Of a stretch of DNA of 64,000 bases, positions 34,641-43,130 are shown piece after piece; the first letter of the stretch is position 1, and the number at the start of each line of letters is the position of its first letter. The notes under the pieces are model-generated. The model was given only the letters and a program-made list of their open reading frames with translations. It was not told the DNA's origin and did not search any database. A program made the position numbers and the translations under genes. This stretch comes from DATLED01 sp963750255 (lineage in GTDB: Bacteria; Actinomycetota; Acidimicrobiia; Acidimicrobiales; CADCTF01), in the NCBI GenBank assembly GCA_963750255.1, contig CAVVPZ010000006.1:903587-967586 (forward strand). Direction: 5' to 3'.

Positions 34641-35786
34641 GTGCCCCCCTTTGCCCTGACCGACGAACAGCGACAGTTCCGCGCCGTGCTCCGCCAGTTC
34701 GCCGAGGCCGAGATCGCCCCGCGCGCTGCCGAGGTCGACGAGCGAGCCGAGTTCGACTGGCTGAACTTCGAAGCGTGCAAGCGGATGGAGATCCCCGCTC
34801 TCGGCATCCCTGCCGAGTACGGCGGCTCGGGGGCCGACACGGTCACCCAAGCGATCATGATCGAGGAGCTCGCCCGCGTCTGCGCCACCACTGCGCTCAC
34901 CATGATCATCTCGAAGCTCGGGATGATCCCGGTCATGGAGTGGGGGTCGGAGCACCTCAAGGCGACCTACCTGCCCCGGATCGCGTCGGGCGAATGGCAA
35001 GCGTCCTACTGCCTCTCCGAGCCCGATGCCGGTTCGGACGTGGCCAACATGAAGACGCGTGCGGTCCGCGACGGCGACGACTACGTGCTCAACGGCTCGA
35101 AGTACTGGATAACCGGGGCCAGCGTCTCGTCGGTGTTCACGATCTTCGCCAAGACCGATCCGTCGGCGGGTCACCGCGGCATCTCGTGCTTCGTGGTCGA
35201 GAAGGACTGGGGCGTCGAGGTGGGCAAACTCGAAAAGAAGCTCGGCGTGCGAGGCTCGCCGACGGGCGAGATCATCCTCAACGACGTCCGAGTGCCGGCG
35301 GCCAACATGGTGGGGGAGGAGGGCCAGGGTTTCTACATCGCCATGGGCACCCTCGACCGGTCGCGTCCTGGCATCGGTGCCCAAGCTGTTGGCATCGCGC
35401 AGGGCGCCATCGACTACGCCGCCAGTTACCTGAAGTCGCGCCAGCAGTTCGGCCATCCCATCGCCGAGTTCCAAGGGCTGCAGTTCATGCTCGCCGATAT
35501 GGCCATGAAGACCGAGGCCGCACGGCTTCTCGTCCACAAGGCGTGCGCCATCGTCGACGCCGGCGATCCCCACGGCGAGCTCACGATAGCTGGCGCCATG
35601 GCCAAGTGCTTCGCCTCGGACACGGCGATGTCGGTCACCACTGACGGTGTCCAGCTCCTCGGTGGCTACGGCTACACGAAAGAGTTCCCCATGGAGCGCT
35701 TCATGCGCGACGCCAAGATCACCCAGATCTACGAGGGCACCAACCAGATCCAACGGGTCGTGATGGCGAAACGCCTGCTCGGCTAG
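34641..35786 (+). CDS. Acyl-CoA dehydrogenase
   Basis: A 381-residue FAD-dependent acyl-CoA dehydrogenase. Signatures: IPAEYGGSGADTVTQAIMIEEL, YCLSEPDAGSDVANMKTRA, GSKYWITGASVSSVFTIFAKTD, GRQQFGHPIAEFQGLQFMLADMA-type sequence (SRQQFGHPIAEFQG) and the C-terminal DGVQLLGGYGYTKEFPMERFMRDAKITQIYEGTNQIQR, cut here into its parts: catalytic Glu in IYEGTNQIQR. It matches short/branched or butyryl-CoA dehydrogenases, plausibly in branched-chain or fatty acid degradation. GTG 34641 starts the conserved FALTDEQRQFRAVLRQFAE region. Confidence 0.92.
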   Translation: MPPFALTDEQRQFRAVLRQFAEAEIAPRAAEVDERAEFDWLNFEACKRMEIPALGIPAEYGGSGADTVTQAIMIEELARVCATTALTMIISKLGMIPVMEWGSEHLKATYLPRIASGEWQASYCLSEPDAGSDVANMKTRAVRDGDDYVLNGSKYWITGASVSSVFTIFAKTDPSAGHRGISCFVVEKDWGVEVGKLEKKLGVRGSPTGEIILNDVRVPAANMVGEEGQGFYIAMGTLDRSRPGIGAQAVGIAQGAIDYAASYLKSRQQFGHPIAEFQGLQFMLADMAMKTEAARLLVHKACAIVDAGDPHGELTIAGAMAKCFASDTAMSVTTDGVQLLGGYGYTKEFPMERFMRDAKITQIYEGTNQIQRVVMAKRLLG

Positions 35787-35850
35787 CCACGCCAAGGCCG
35801 TCCGATGCAGCTCAGTCGGGTTGTGCGGGGAGGGAGCGACGCGTTCGGCG

Positions 35851-35897
35851 TTCTGGGAGCGTGGGACGACCGATGCCGTCGTCCAACGCTCCCAGAA
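35851..35897. repeat. Imperfect 20-bp-arm palindrome upstream of amidase
   Basis: TTCTGGGAGCGTGGGACGAC (35851-35870) pairs with 35878-35897 (ending GCTCCCAGAA) with one mismatch and a 7-nt loop. It lies in the 164-bp gap after the acyl-CoA dehydrogenase. Its ends (TTCTGGG / CCCAGAA) match those of the palindrome in leuS. Confidence 0.8.
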
Positions 35898-35950
35898 TGA
35901 GAACCGGTGGCCTTGCCCCCGATCCGGCCTCGGCGGACGAGAATGGCCGA

Positions 35951-37354
35951 ATGGACGCCGTCGGTGTCGCTGCGAGCCTGTCGGCGGGCCAGCTGAGCGC
36001 TGTCGATGCATGCACAGACGCGATCGAGCGCATCGAGGCGATGAACCCGTCGCTGAATGCGGTGGTCATTCCCCTATTCGATCGGGCGCTCGAGACGGCG
36101 GTCGCTGGAATGAGCGGTCCCTTCGGCGGCGTCCCGATCCTCTTGAAGGACCTTGGGGCATGTTTGGAGGGTCTGCCGCTGTATCAGGGGAGCCAGCTCC
36201 TTCGCCGCCTTGATTGGCGCGCCCTGCACGACTCGCCCCTCGCCCGGCGATTCGTTGAGGCTGGCTTCAACATCATGGGGAAGACCAACACTCCGGAGTT
36301 CGGCGCCGGTGTCGCGACCCAACCCCGAAGCTTCGGGCCGACCCGCAACCCGTGGAACCACGACTTCTCCACCAGCGGATCGAGCGGAGGGTCCGCCGCG
36401 GCTGTCGCCGCCGGCATGGTGCCCATCGCTCACGGCAACGACTTCGGTGGCTCGATCCGGGCGCCCGCGGCCTGGTGTGGCGTGATCGGGCTCAAGCCTT
36501 CGCGAGGTCGGGTCAGCACGCATCCCACACCGCCGGGAGCGAACGCCGAGTTCGTGTTGACTCGATCTCTGCGAGATGCAGCGGCCGTGCTCGACGCTGT
36601 GGCCGACCCAGACGAGGGTGGCATCGGAGGTCGGCCCGCGGGCGGCTGGCTAGACGCTCACATCCGACCTCCGGTGCCGACCCGAATCGGGCTCATCACG
36701 TCGGTGGAAGGGGTCGAATGCGACCACGAAGCGACGCGACGAGCCGTCGACGCAGCGGCCACCCTGGCCAGCGCCGGCCACGAGATCGTCGAACTTGATG
36801 GCTCGTTCCTCGGTGACGACGATTGGGATCGCATGCAGCTGCGGTTGCGTTCGAACGGTTCGCGAACTCGCCTCAACGCGCTGAGACAACTCGCGGGCAG
36901 AGACCTCGATGACGATGACGTCGAGCCACTCATGACTGCGTTGGCCGAGCTCGCATCCTCCTTCAGCGACGAGGAGCACGCGGAGGCGGGCGAGTGGCAG
37001 CTCGGGTACGCGCGTCGACTCACCGACAAGTGGCGCGAGGTCTCGGTGGCGGCGGCGATCACGCCCACCACGGGTATAGCGCCGCTTCCTCTGGTGGAGA
37101 TGTCGCCGCCGGCCGACGATCCAGTGCGCATCTACGACACGTACCGGCGGATCGGCTGTTTCGCGGGATGTTGGAATATGACCGGCCACGCCGCGATCAG
37201 CATTCCTTGGTGGTCGCCATCGGCGGATCCGCTACCGCTCGGTGTTCAGCTCGTGACGGGCCCAGGCGACGAGACTCGGCTCCTCCAACTCGCCCACCAG
37301 TTGATGCAGCATCGACCCGAACTCACCGAAGTCCGAATTGTGGCGCCCGAGTGA
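35951..37354 (+). CDS. Amidase (amidase-signature family)
   Basis: A 467-residue amidase with the Ser-Ser-Lys catalytic triad: Lys in PILLKDLGACLEG, cis-Ser in STSGSSGGSAAAVAAGM, and nucleophile Ser in AHGNDFGGSIRAPAAWCG. Additional family blocks are TNTPEFGAGVATQPRSFGPTRNPW and the C-terminal GCWNMTGHAAISIP. It resembles indoleacetamide hydrolases or enantioselective amidases; the substrate is unknown. ATG 35951 is chosen because the upstream 30 codons run through a palindrome (35851-35897) and do not look like protein. Confidence 0.9.
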   Translation: MDAVGVAASLSAGQLSAVDACTDAIERIEAMNPSLNAVVIPLFDRALETAVAGMSGPFGGVPILLKDLGACLEGLPLYQGSQLLRRLDWRALHDSPLARRFVEAGFNIMGKTNTPEFGAGVATQPRSFGPTRNPWNHDFSTSGSSGGSAAAVAAGMVPIAHGNDFGGSIRAPAAWCGVIGLKPSRGRVSTHPTPPGANAEFVLTRSLRDAAAVLDAVADPDEGGIGGRPAGGWLDAHIRPPVPTRIGLITSVEGVECDHEATRRAVDAAATLASAGHEIVELDGSFLGDDDWDRMQLRLRSNGSRTRLNALRQLAGRDLDDDDVEPLMTALAELASSFSDEEHAEAGEWQLGYARRLTDKWREVSVAAAITPTTGIAPLPLVEMSPPADDPVRIYDTYRRIGCFAGCWNMTGHAAISIPWWSPSADPLPLGVQLVTGPGDETRLLQLAHQLMQHRPELTEVRIVAPE

Positions 37355-37469
37355 CGTGAGCGCGGTGCTGGGCGGGGAGGACGGACGGTCGGTTGCTCGC
37401 CGGGACTTGCGCTGATGGCTGGCTCGTACTGGGATGCGAACGAGGTTGAGCAGTCGGGGGTGGTAGGCG

Positions 37470-38333
37470 ATGGCGCAGTGTCATGGACGCAACCAGCGGA
37501 CGGGCGAACGATGCAGACGCAGCGTGGTCGGGAGCGCCAGCACGTGCTCCTACCACGACCCCACAGCGATCCAGGCCAAGGAAGCTCGGCGTCGCAGCAG
37601 TTCGGCGGCTCCGCCCCCGTCGGGGGGCAGAACGCTCACGACGAAGCTGCTCTCGACGCGGACCTGTGACGACTTCGAGACGCTGTTCTCGGCGGGCACC
37701 GGGTGGGGCAGGTGTGCGTGCCTTTTCGCTCTCGACGCACCACGCTCGACGAAAGGGGGCACGTGGGCGGCGCAGCGCGACGTCAACCTGGCCACGATGC
37801 GCGGGCTCGTCGCCGCGGGCCGGTCGCAAGGGGTCTTGGCCTACGACGCCGGGGCGCCGGTGGCGTGGTGTCAGTTCGTGCCGAGGGACCAGCTGCGTGT
37901 CGCCACCGTTGCCGCGTCCGGCGCTGACTGGTTCATCACCTGCTTCGTCGTCGACCCGCGCTACCGAGGGCGCGGTGCGACCGGCGTCACGTTGCGAGCT
38001 GCGGTGAAAGCAATCAGCCGGAAGGGCGGCGGCGTCATCGAGGGTCACGCCACCGCGATCGCACCAGGTCCGCCCCCGAAGTCAGATCGGAAGGACCTGT
38101 ACACCGACGACGACATCCTGTTCTGGGGTGGGACCGCCAGGGTTCGCTACGGCTTCGTGGTCGACGGTGTCGGCCCAGTGGCGGCGTTGTATCGTGGCCG
38201 CCGGTCGATGCACGGCGCACCCCTTGGCGGCACGGTCGAGCTGTATCGGCGTGAGGGTTTCGAGGCTGTCGCGGTCGTTCCCAGGGCGAAGTCGGCGCTC
38301 GCCGACCGAGTCATCATGCGCCGCACGGTCTGA
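37470..38333 (+). CDS. GNAT-family acetyltransferase with N-terminal Cys/His motif
   Basis: A 287-residue protein. The first ~30 residues, MAQCHGRNQRTGERCRRSV then STCSYHDP, place Cys/Cys/Cys/His in a pattern that could bind zinc. After a basic Ser/Pro linker comes a GNAT domain (about 70-280): FITCFVVDPRYRGRGATGVTL holds the acetyl-CoA motif (R/Q-x-x-G-x-G/A as YRGRGATG), preceded by VLAYDAGAPVAWCQF. The acceptor is unknown. The fusion is unusual, and a start nearer 37635 would remove the Cys/His part, so the N-terminus is uncertain. Confidence 0.72.
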   Translation: MAQCHGRNQRTGERCRRSVVGSASTCSYHDPTAIQAKEARRRSSSAAPPPSGGRTLTTKLLSTRTCDDFETLFSAGTGWGRCACLFALDAPRSTKGGTWAAQRDVNLATMRGLVAAGRSQGVLAYDAGAPVAWCQFVPRDQLRVATVAASGADWFITCFVVDPRYRGRGATGVTLRAAVKAISRKGGGVIEGHATAIAPGPPPKSDRKDLYTDDDILFWGGTARVRYGFVVDGVGPVAALYRGRRSMHGAPLGGTVELYRREGFEAVAVVPRAKSALADRVIMRRTV

Positions 38334-38410
38334 ACCGTCTGCGCAATTCTCACCGCTCCCGAACCTCCGGAGGCAATCGTTGACTCTGCCATCTCGGCGA
38401 GACTTCGCTC

Positions 38411-39260
38411 ATGGGCGATGTCATGACCTATCTGGTTACTGGGGCCAATACGGGTATCGGGAAGGAGACGGCACGCGAACTGGCGCGGCGAGGCGCTCGC
38501 GTCCTGTTGGCCTGCCGGTCCGAGGCCAAGACCCTGCCGGTCGTCGACGAACTGGTGCGCGAGACCGGAAACGATGCCGTTGAGTTCGTCGAGCTCGACC
38601 TGGCCGACCTCGCGAGTGTGCGGGACGCCGCTCGCCGGGTCCTCGATGCGGGTTACACGGTGCACGCACTCGTCAACAACGCCGGAGTGGCTTCGGGGCG
38701 GGGCCGGACCGCCCAAGGTTTCGAGCTGCACTTCGGCGTCAATCATCTTGGACACTTTCTCTTGACGCGCCTCTTGCTCGACCACCTTCGAGCGACTGCG
38801 TCGTCGGTCAAAAGCCCGTCGCGGGTTGTGAATGTGTCGAGCGATTCGCACTACCAGCCGAAGGGAATTGACTTCGGCTCGTTGATGGACGGCCCCGGCG
38901 TCGCCGGCGTGCGCGAATACGGCGTCTCGAAGCTCTGCAACGTGCTGTTTGCACAGGAGTTGGCGCGACGCGTCCCTGCCAGCGAGCTCGTCAGCACGGC
39001 CCTCCACCCAGGCGTTGTGGCCTCGGACATCTGGCGTCGGGTGCCGGGACCGGCGCGCTGGCTGATGACGCGAGTCATGAAGTCGACCGCGGAAGGCGCG
39101 CAAACGTCCATTCACTGCCGCGACATCGCCGGAGGTTCTCGATCAGAACGGAGCGTTCTACGCGGACTGTCGGACCAAGCCGGCCAGCAGCGCAGCCACG
39201 CCCGAGCTTGCAGCTGAGTTGTGGGCTCGAAGCGAGCAATGGACGAGCCCGTTCTGTTGA
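38411..39260 (+). CDS. Short-chain dehydrogenase/reductase (frameshift near 3' end)
   Basis: An NAD(P)-dependent SDR of the retinol-dehydrogenase-like group. The cofactor motif is YLVTGANTGIGKETARELARRG, the structural motif NNAGVASG, and the active site combines Ser in VVNVSSDSHYQP with Tyr-x3-Lys in REYGVSKLCNVLFAQ; the substrate loop is TALHPGVVASDIW. An extra C near 39120 shifts the frame; correcting it restores EVLDQNGAFYADC and ends at TGA 39258-39260, the normal C-terminus for this group. Starts at 38411 and 38423 are both possible. Confidence 0.88.
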
Positions 39261-39316
39261 CGATGGAGCGGACAACCGCCTAGGCCGATCGAGATGCTCG
39301 ACCCGTCAGCCCTGAG

Positions 39317-40261
39317 TCATCCCGTGTCGACCTCGTTCCCTGGTTCCGGATCCGCGGGTCGGACGAACCGGCGAACGATTTGGGCGACCTGCGCTGCGTC
39401 ACCGGCGACGATGCTCTGGTGGTCGGCATCGGGGAGGTGGACCACGGTGAGGTTCGGGACCTCGGCGCCGAGCGACGCGAGCACCTTGGTGAGACCACGG
39501 CGGTACGCAGCCATCTGCGCATCGAGCGCCCGCCGGCCGGTCGGCGCTGACCTTGAGGCGTCGAGCACGAGGAGCGGACACCCCACCTCGCGGTACAGAT
39601 CGAACAGCCCGAGGTCCCCTTCGAGGCCCGAGTACAGAGTTGGGGCCGGGCGGGTCGTGTAAATGCCGTCGCCGACCTTGACGAAGGATCGGCGGGCGAA
39701 ATCATCGACGATGGTCGGCTTCATGCCCGAGGTGATCAACGGGGCCAACAGCGCGTTGCGAGCGTCCTGATACCACGACTCGTCGCCGCTTGCTCCGGCC
39801 GATCCCATCTCGATCTGGTTGATCTGGTCGATCTCGCCCAAGGCCGCTCGAGCCTCTTCCTCGGACATGCCATCGAAAAGCGCAGGGTCAGGGACAAGGC
39901 CGTGCCCGTCGAGGTTGACCACGCCCGGGGCTTCAGGATGGGCGCGGCCGTAGTGGGCGGCGATCATCCCGCCCCACGAGTGGCCGATCACCGCTGGGTT
40001 CTCGAGGCCGAGCGCGCCGACTACGGCTTCCACATCACGAACGAGGTCAGCCCAGTCATAGCGATCGCTGTCGCCTGACCGACCTGACCAACGCTGGTCC
40101 ATGGACACGACATGGAAGTCACGGAGTTGCCGAGCGAGGTAGCCGACGCTCACCAAGTGGGCGCCTGCACCGTGCAACAACACCACGGGCGGTCCTTCGC
40201 CACCGTGGTCGCGGACCGAGAGCTTGATGCCGTCGTGCGCGTCAACGACGAGGTCGACCAT
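39317..40261 (-). CDS. Alpha/beta hydrolase
   Basis: A 314-residue hydrolase. HGAGAHLVS follows strand VVLL, the nucleophile elbow is VIGHSWGGMIAAHYG with catalytic Ser, and the catalytic His is in LPDADHQSIVAG; the acid is likely in LLVLDASRSA. The cap domain carries DPALFDGMSEEEARAALGEIDQ. ATG 40259-40261 fits the start of the fold (LVVDAHDGIKLSVRDHG). Activity could be esterase or lactonase. It runs in the same direction as the kinase-like gene 38 bp upstream. Confidence 0.85.
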   Translation of the reverse strand: MVDLVVDAHDGIKLSVRDHGGEGPPVVLLHGAGAHLVSVGYLARQLRDFHVVSMDQRWSGRSGDSDRYDWADLVRDVEAVVGALGLENPAVIGHSWGGMIAAHYGRAHPEAPGVVNLDGHGLVPDPALFDGMSEEEARAALGEIDQINQIEMGSAGASGDESWYQDARNALLAPLITSGMKPTIVDDFARRSFVKVGDGIYTTRPAPTLYSGLEGDLGLFDLYREVGCPLLVLDASRSAPTGRRALDAQMAAYRRGLTKVLASLGAEVPNLTVVHLPDADHQSIVAGDAAQVAQIVRRFVRPADPEPGNEVDTG

Positions 40262-40299
40262 CCGCGGATCGTAACGGCGTCCCGACCGGGCCGAACGGG

Positions 40300-41220
40300 T
40301 CACCCGAGTTCGGCGAGTCGGGTGGCGACCAGGCGTTCGAAGTCTGCCCACTCTCGGGCATTGCGGGCTCCAGGCCACGACAGGGTGTCGACGAGCATGA
40401 CGGTCTCAGCCCACGGGTTGTAGTCACGGCCGGTGATTGTCTGCCAGACGGTGAGGAAGCGGTCCGCCACCTCGAGTCCGAACCGCCCGATCAGGTTTGC
40501 CCGGCAGTGCCACACATCGGCGGTGCGGGGTCCAAGACACGCGGCTTGCCAGTCGACGACGCCGACGACCCGGCCTCTTCGAAAGAGGACGTTGCCCGGG
40601 TGGTAGTCGCGATGGATCACCACATCGTCGTGATCAGCTCGTGGTCCGTGGTAGTGCTCGAGCAGTCGATCCCAGAGTCGGCGGTCCGACAGCCACGCCG
40701 GCGGATCCCAACTCGCCGGCTTGTAGGGCGCGAACTTGGTGGTGATGGCTCCGGGGGGCGTCTCGTGGATCGCCGGCAGCGCCGCCGCCAACTGCCGGAG
40801 CCAGGGCTCGAAATCGGTGGGCGACCACTCGAGGCGACCCGGCACCCGGCTCATGAGGACGGCGGGTTGCCCGGTCGCCTCGCCGACCGGATCGACGCCG
40901 AGCAGTACGGGTGTCGCGAGCCGGCAACGTTCGAGAGCGCCCAACGCGGCCGCCTCGCGCTCGGCGATGTCAGGCTCCTCCCGGTTCAGCGACTCGATCA
41001 CATATCGCCGCAGCACCACCGTCCGGCGTCCCGCACCGTCCTCGAGACGAAGGCCGTGGATCGAGGACGAGCTCCCCCCTCGGTACGCCTGCACCCTCCG
41101 CACCCGCGCACCGGTCGACTGCTCCACCCAGTGCAAGGCCCGATCAGGTGGGCGCCGCCGGAGTAACCGAGCGCTCGGGGTGTCGCGATACCCGTGAGGG
41201 GTTGAGAGGGGAGAGTCCAT
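40300..41220 (-). CDS. Aminoglycoside phosphotransferase-fold kinase
   Basis: A 306-residue APH/choline-kinase-fold protein. The Brenner motif is VVIHRDYHPGNVLFRRGRV with catalytic Asp and Asn, and the metal-binding DFG equivalent is VVDWQAACLGP. The N-lobe has VQAYRGGSSSSIHGL and VLRRYVIESLNREE; LMSRVPGRLEW forms the hinge. Such proteins phosphorylate small molecules, and in Actinomycetota many act on metabolites rather than antibiotics. ATG 41218-41220 is preferred because the upstream codons lie in a palindrome (41225-41275). Confidence 0.85.
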   Translation of the reverse strand: MDSPLSTPHGYRDTPSARLLRRRPPDRALHWVEQSTGARVRRVQAYRGGSSSSIHGLRLEDGAGRRTVVLRRYVIESLNREEPDIAEREAAALGALERCRLATPVLLGVDPVGEATGQPAVLMSRVPGRLEWSPTDFEPWLRQLAAALPAIHETPPGAITTKFAPYKPASWDPPAWLSDRRLWDRLLEHYHGPRADHDDVVIHRDYHPGNVLFRRGRVVGVVDWQAACLGPRTADVWHCRANLIGRFGLEVADRFLTVWQTITGRDYNPWAETVMLVDTLSWPGARNAREWADFERLVATRLAELG

Positions 41221-41224
41221 CGCT

Positions 41225-41275
41225 GGTTTTGGGCAGGGTCGAGAGCGCGATCGCGCTGTCACGCTGCCCAAAACC
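41225..41275. repeat. Long imperfect palindrome between divergent genes
   Basis: GGTTTTGGGCAG (41225-41236) pairs perfectly with CTGCCCAAAACC (41264-41275), and its centre is a 14-bp perfect palindrome AGCGCGATCGCGCT (41244-41257). It lies between the kinase start and the 3' end of the next minus-strand gene. The TTxTGGGC ends resemble those of the leuS and amidase palindromes. Confidence 0.75.
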
Positions 41276-41290
41276 GTAGAGGGGTGGAGG

Positions 41291-41734
41291 TCAGTGGCGG
41301 TTGCGGAGGTCTCTGACCGTGTCGTGGGCGGCCTTCACGTCGGTGAACTGGCGCTCGAGCACGGTGCGCAGGCCGGGGGAGATGTCTTCCTTGAGCGCCT
41401 TCTCGTACTGCTCCACGGCGTGGTCCTCGCCCTGCTCAGCGGCGTCGAGGATGCCCGACGCGTCCGATCCCGAGAGGGCGTCCTTGACGGCGAGCCAGCC
41501 ACGGTGGATCGCACCGGCCACCGAGCCGTCTTCGTCGATGTCGTCGCCGTACTCCTTGGCCATCGTCTCGAGTTCGGCGGAGAACTTTGCCCGCTGCTGA
41601 CTGAAGGTCCGGAACTGCTCGGCGAGCGCGGCATCGTCAGACGATGCGAGGCGTTCTGCCGCCTTCTCGAAGCCTTCGCGGCCGTCTTCGAGGGTCTTCA
41701 TGATGGACTTGGTCACTGCGGCGTCGGTCGACAC
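41291..41734 (-). CDS. DUF2383 (PA2169-type) four-helix-bundle protein
   Basis: A 147-residue protein with helices predicted as a ferritin-like four-helix bundle: SIMKTLEDGREGFEKAAERL, ALAEQFRTFSQQRAKFSAELETMAKEYG, GAIHRGWLAVKDALSG and ILDAAEQGEDHAVEQYEKALKE. Conserved Glu, Asp and His in helices 1, 2 and 4 match the PA2169 family. Function is unknown, but stress association is common. GTG 41732-41734 has a GGAGGA ribosome-binding site. Confidence 0.82.
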   Translation of the reverse strand: MSTDAAVTKSIMKTLEDGREGFEKAAERLASSDDAALAEQFRTFSQQRAKFSAELETMAKEYGDDIDEDGSVAGAIHRGWLAVKDALSGSDASGILDAAEQGEDHAVEQYEKALKEDISPGLRTVLERQFTDVKAAHDTVRDLRNRH

Positions 41735-41842
41735 GATTCCTCCAGGAATGAGAGCGTCTCCTCTCCTTGCCCCAGTCGACCCTTGGCGAACCCCTCCTGC
41801 TCGAATCGGATGGGGGGCATCGAACCGCGCGAGGCTGCATCC

Positions 41843-42244
41843 ATGGTTGCTCCCGTTGCCAGGCTGGCCGCCATCGGGCTCGTGGTCGATGACATGGCCC
41901 GGTCGTTGGCCTTCTATCGCGCCCTCGGCCTCGAACTCGACGGCGAGGCAGACGCCGAACAGCACGCCGAGGTGACGTTGGCCGGCGGTATTCGGCTGAT
42001 GTGGGACACGGCCGCCATGGCTTCGAGCATCGATCCGGCGTGGACGCCCCCCGGCGGAGGTCACCGCGTTGCACTCGCCTTCGCCTGCGACGATCCCGCT
42101 GCGGTCGATGCCACCTACGCCCGACTGGTCGGCCTCGGCCACCACGGACACAAAGAGCCTTGGGACGCGTTCTGGGGCCAGCGGTACGCGGTGATCCACG
42201 ACCCCGATGGCAACGCCGTCGACCTGTTCGCTTCGCTCGACTGA
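41843..42244 (+). CDS. Glyoxalase/VOC-fold protein
   Basis: A 133-residue protein with paired beta-alpha-beta-beta-beta modules: RLAAIGLVVDDMARSLAFYRALGLELDG, then HAEVTLAGGIRLMWD, and the second half RVALAFACDDPAAVDATYARLVGLGHHGHKEPWDAFWGQRYAVIHDPDGNAVDLF. Metal-ligand positions (His in AEQHAEV and Glu/Asp near the ends) are partly visible. It may be a dioxygenase, lyase or bleomycin-resistance type; the substrate is unknown. ATG 41843 is the start of the conserved fold. Confidence 0.83.
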   Translation: MVAPVARLAAIGLVVDDMARSLAFYRALGLELDGEADAEQHAEVTLAGGIRLMWDTAAMASSIDPAWTPPGGGHRVALAFACDDPAAVDATYARLVGLGHHGHKEPWDAFWGQRYAVIHDPDGNAVDLFASLD

Positions 42245-42254
42245 CGACGCCGAC

Positions 42255-43058
42255 CTAGTCCTGCCCGGGGAAGTTCACGTCTCGCTGCGGGAACGGAATC
42301 GTGATGTCGGCGTTGTCGAGGCCCCGCTTCACGGCCATCGCCACCGCGGATCGGGTTGCCCACATCGTCGCCATGTCGGGGGCGTGCCAGAAGCGCACGG
42401 CGAAGTCGATGCTCGAGTCGTTGAACGCCTCGACGTGGGCCTCGACCGCAGGCTCGCCCAGCACCGAAGAAACGGCGGTGGCCGCCTCGATCAATACTGC
42501 CTGCGCCTGCTCGAGGTCGGTGCCGTAGGCGACGCCAACGGCGAGCGTCGTGCGCCGGCGTCGCAACGTCGTGTGGTTGACGATCACCTCCGAGAGCACG
42601 TCGCTGCTCGGAACATAGACCCGTTCGCCATCGTGGCTGCGGAGCACCACCGTGCGGAAGTTGACGTCTTCGACGGTGCCCTCGTAGCCGTTGGTCAGGA
42701 TCTGGTCGCCGATGCGGAACGGTCGCCTGATCTGCAGGAGCACGCTGGCGATGAAGTCGCCGAGCAGTGACTGCGCCGCCAGGGCCACAGCGATGCCGCC
42801 GATGCCGATAGCGCCGAGCAAGGGACCCAGGCGCACACCCAGGACGCCGAGGCAGTAGAGAAGTCCGGCAACGACGACGGCCACGCTGACGAGACGACCC
42901 ACGACCTTGGCCGCGGCCGCAGATCCATCGCTGCGGGCCACCCGGCGGGCGGACAACGATCGTGCCAACCGAGCGAGCAAGAGGGCGCCGGCGAGGACGC
43001 CGGCGGCGATCGCCCAGTCGACCGCCGTGAGGCCGTCGGCGAGGACTTGGTCTTGCAC
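42255..43058 (-). CDS. Small-conductance mechanosensitive channel (MscS family)
   Basis: A 267-residue MscS-type channel. Three transmembrane helices are predicted: WAIAAGVLAGALLLARLA, VVGRLVSVAVVVAGLLYCLGVL and the pore helix LLGAIGIGGIAVALAAQSLLGDFIASVLL with Gly/Ala packing typical of MscS TM3. The beta domain follows: RRPFRIGDQILTNGYEGTVEDVNFRTVVLRSHDGERVYVPSS. It releases solutes on osmotic downshock. GTG 43056-43058 is chosen, giving a compact N-terminus; an upstream in-frame ATG at 43103 is possible. It is divergent from an MscL-like gene 72 bp away. Confidence 0.9.
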   Translation of the reverse strand: MQDQVLADGLTAVDWAIAAGVLAGALLLARLARSLSARRVARSDGSAAAAKVVGRLVSVAVVVAGLLYCLGVLGVRLGPLLGAIGIGGIAVALAAQSLLGDFIASVLLQIRRPFRIGDQILTNGYEGTVEDVNFRTVVLRSHDGERVYVPSSDVLSEVIVNHTTLRRRRTTLAVGVAYGTDLEQAQAVLIEAATAVSSVLGEPAVEAHVEAFNDSSIDFAVRFWHAPDMATMWATRSAVAMAVKRGLDNADITIPFPQRDVNFPGQD

Positions 43059-43130
43059 ATGGGCACCGTACCCCGGTGTGCCGATGTGAGCGCCGGCCCG
43101 CAAAAGCCGTCGAATCGATACCGTGAAGAG

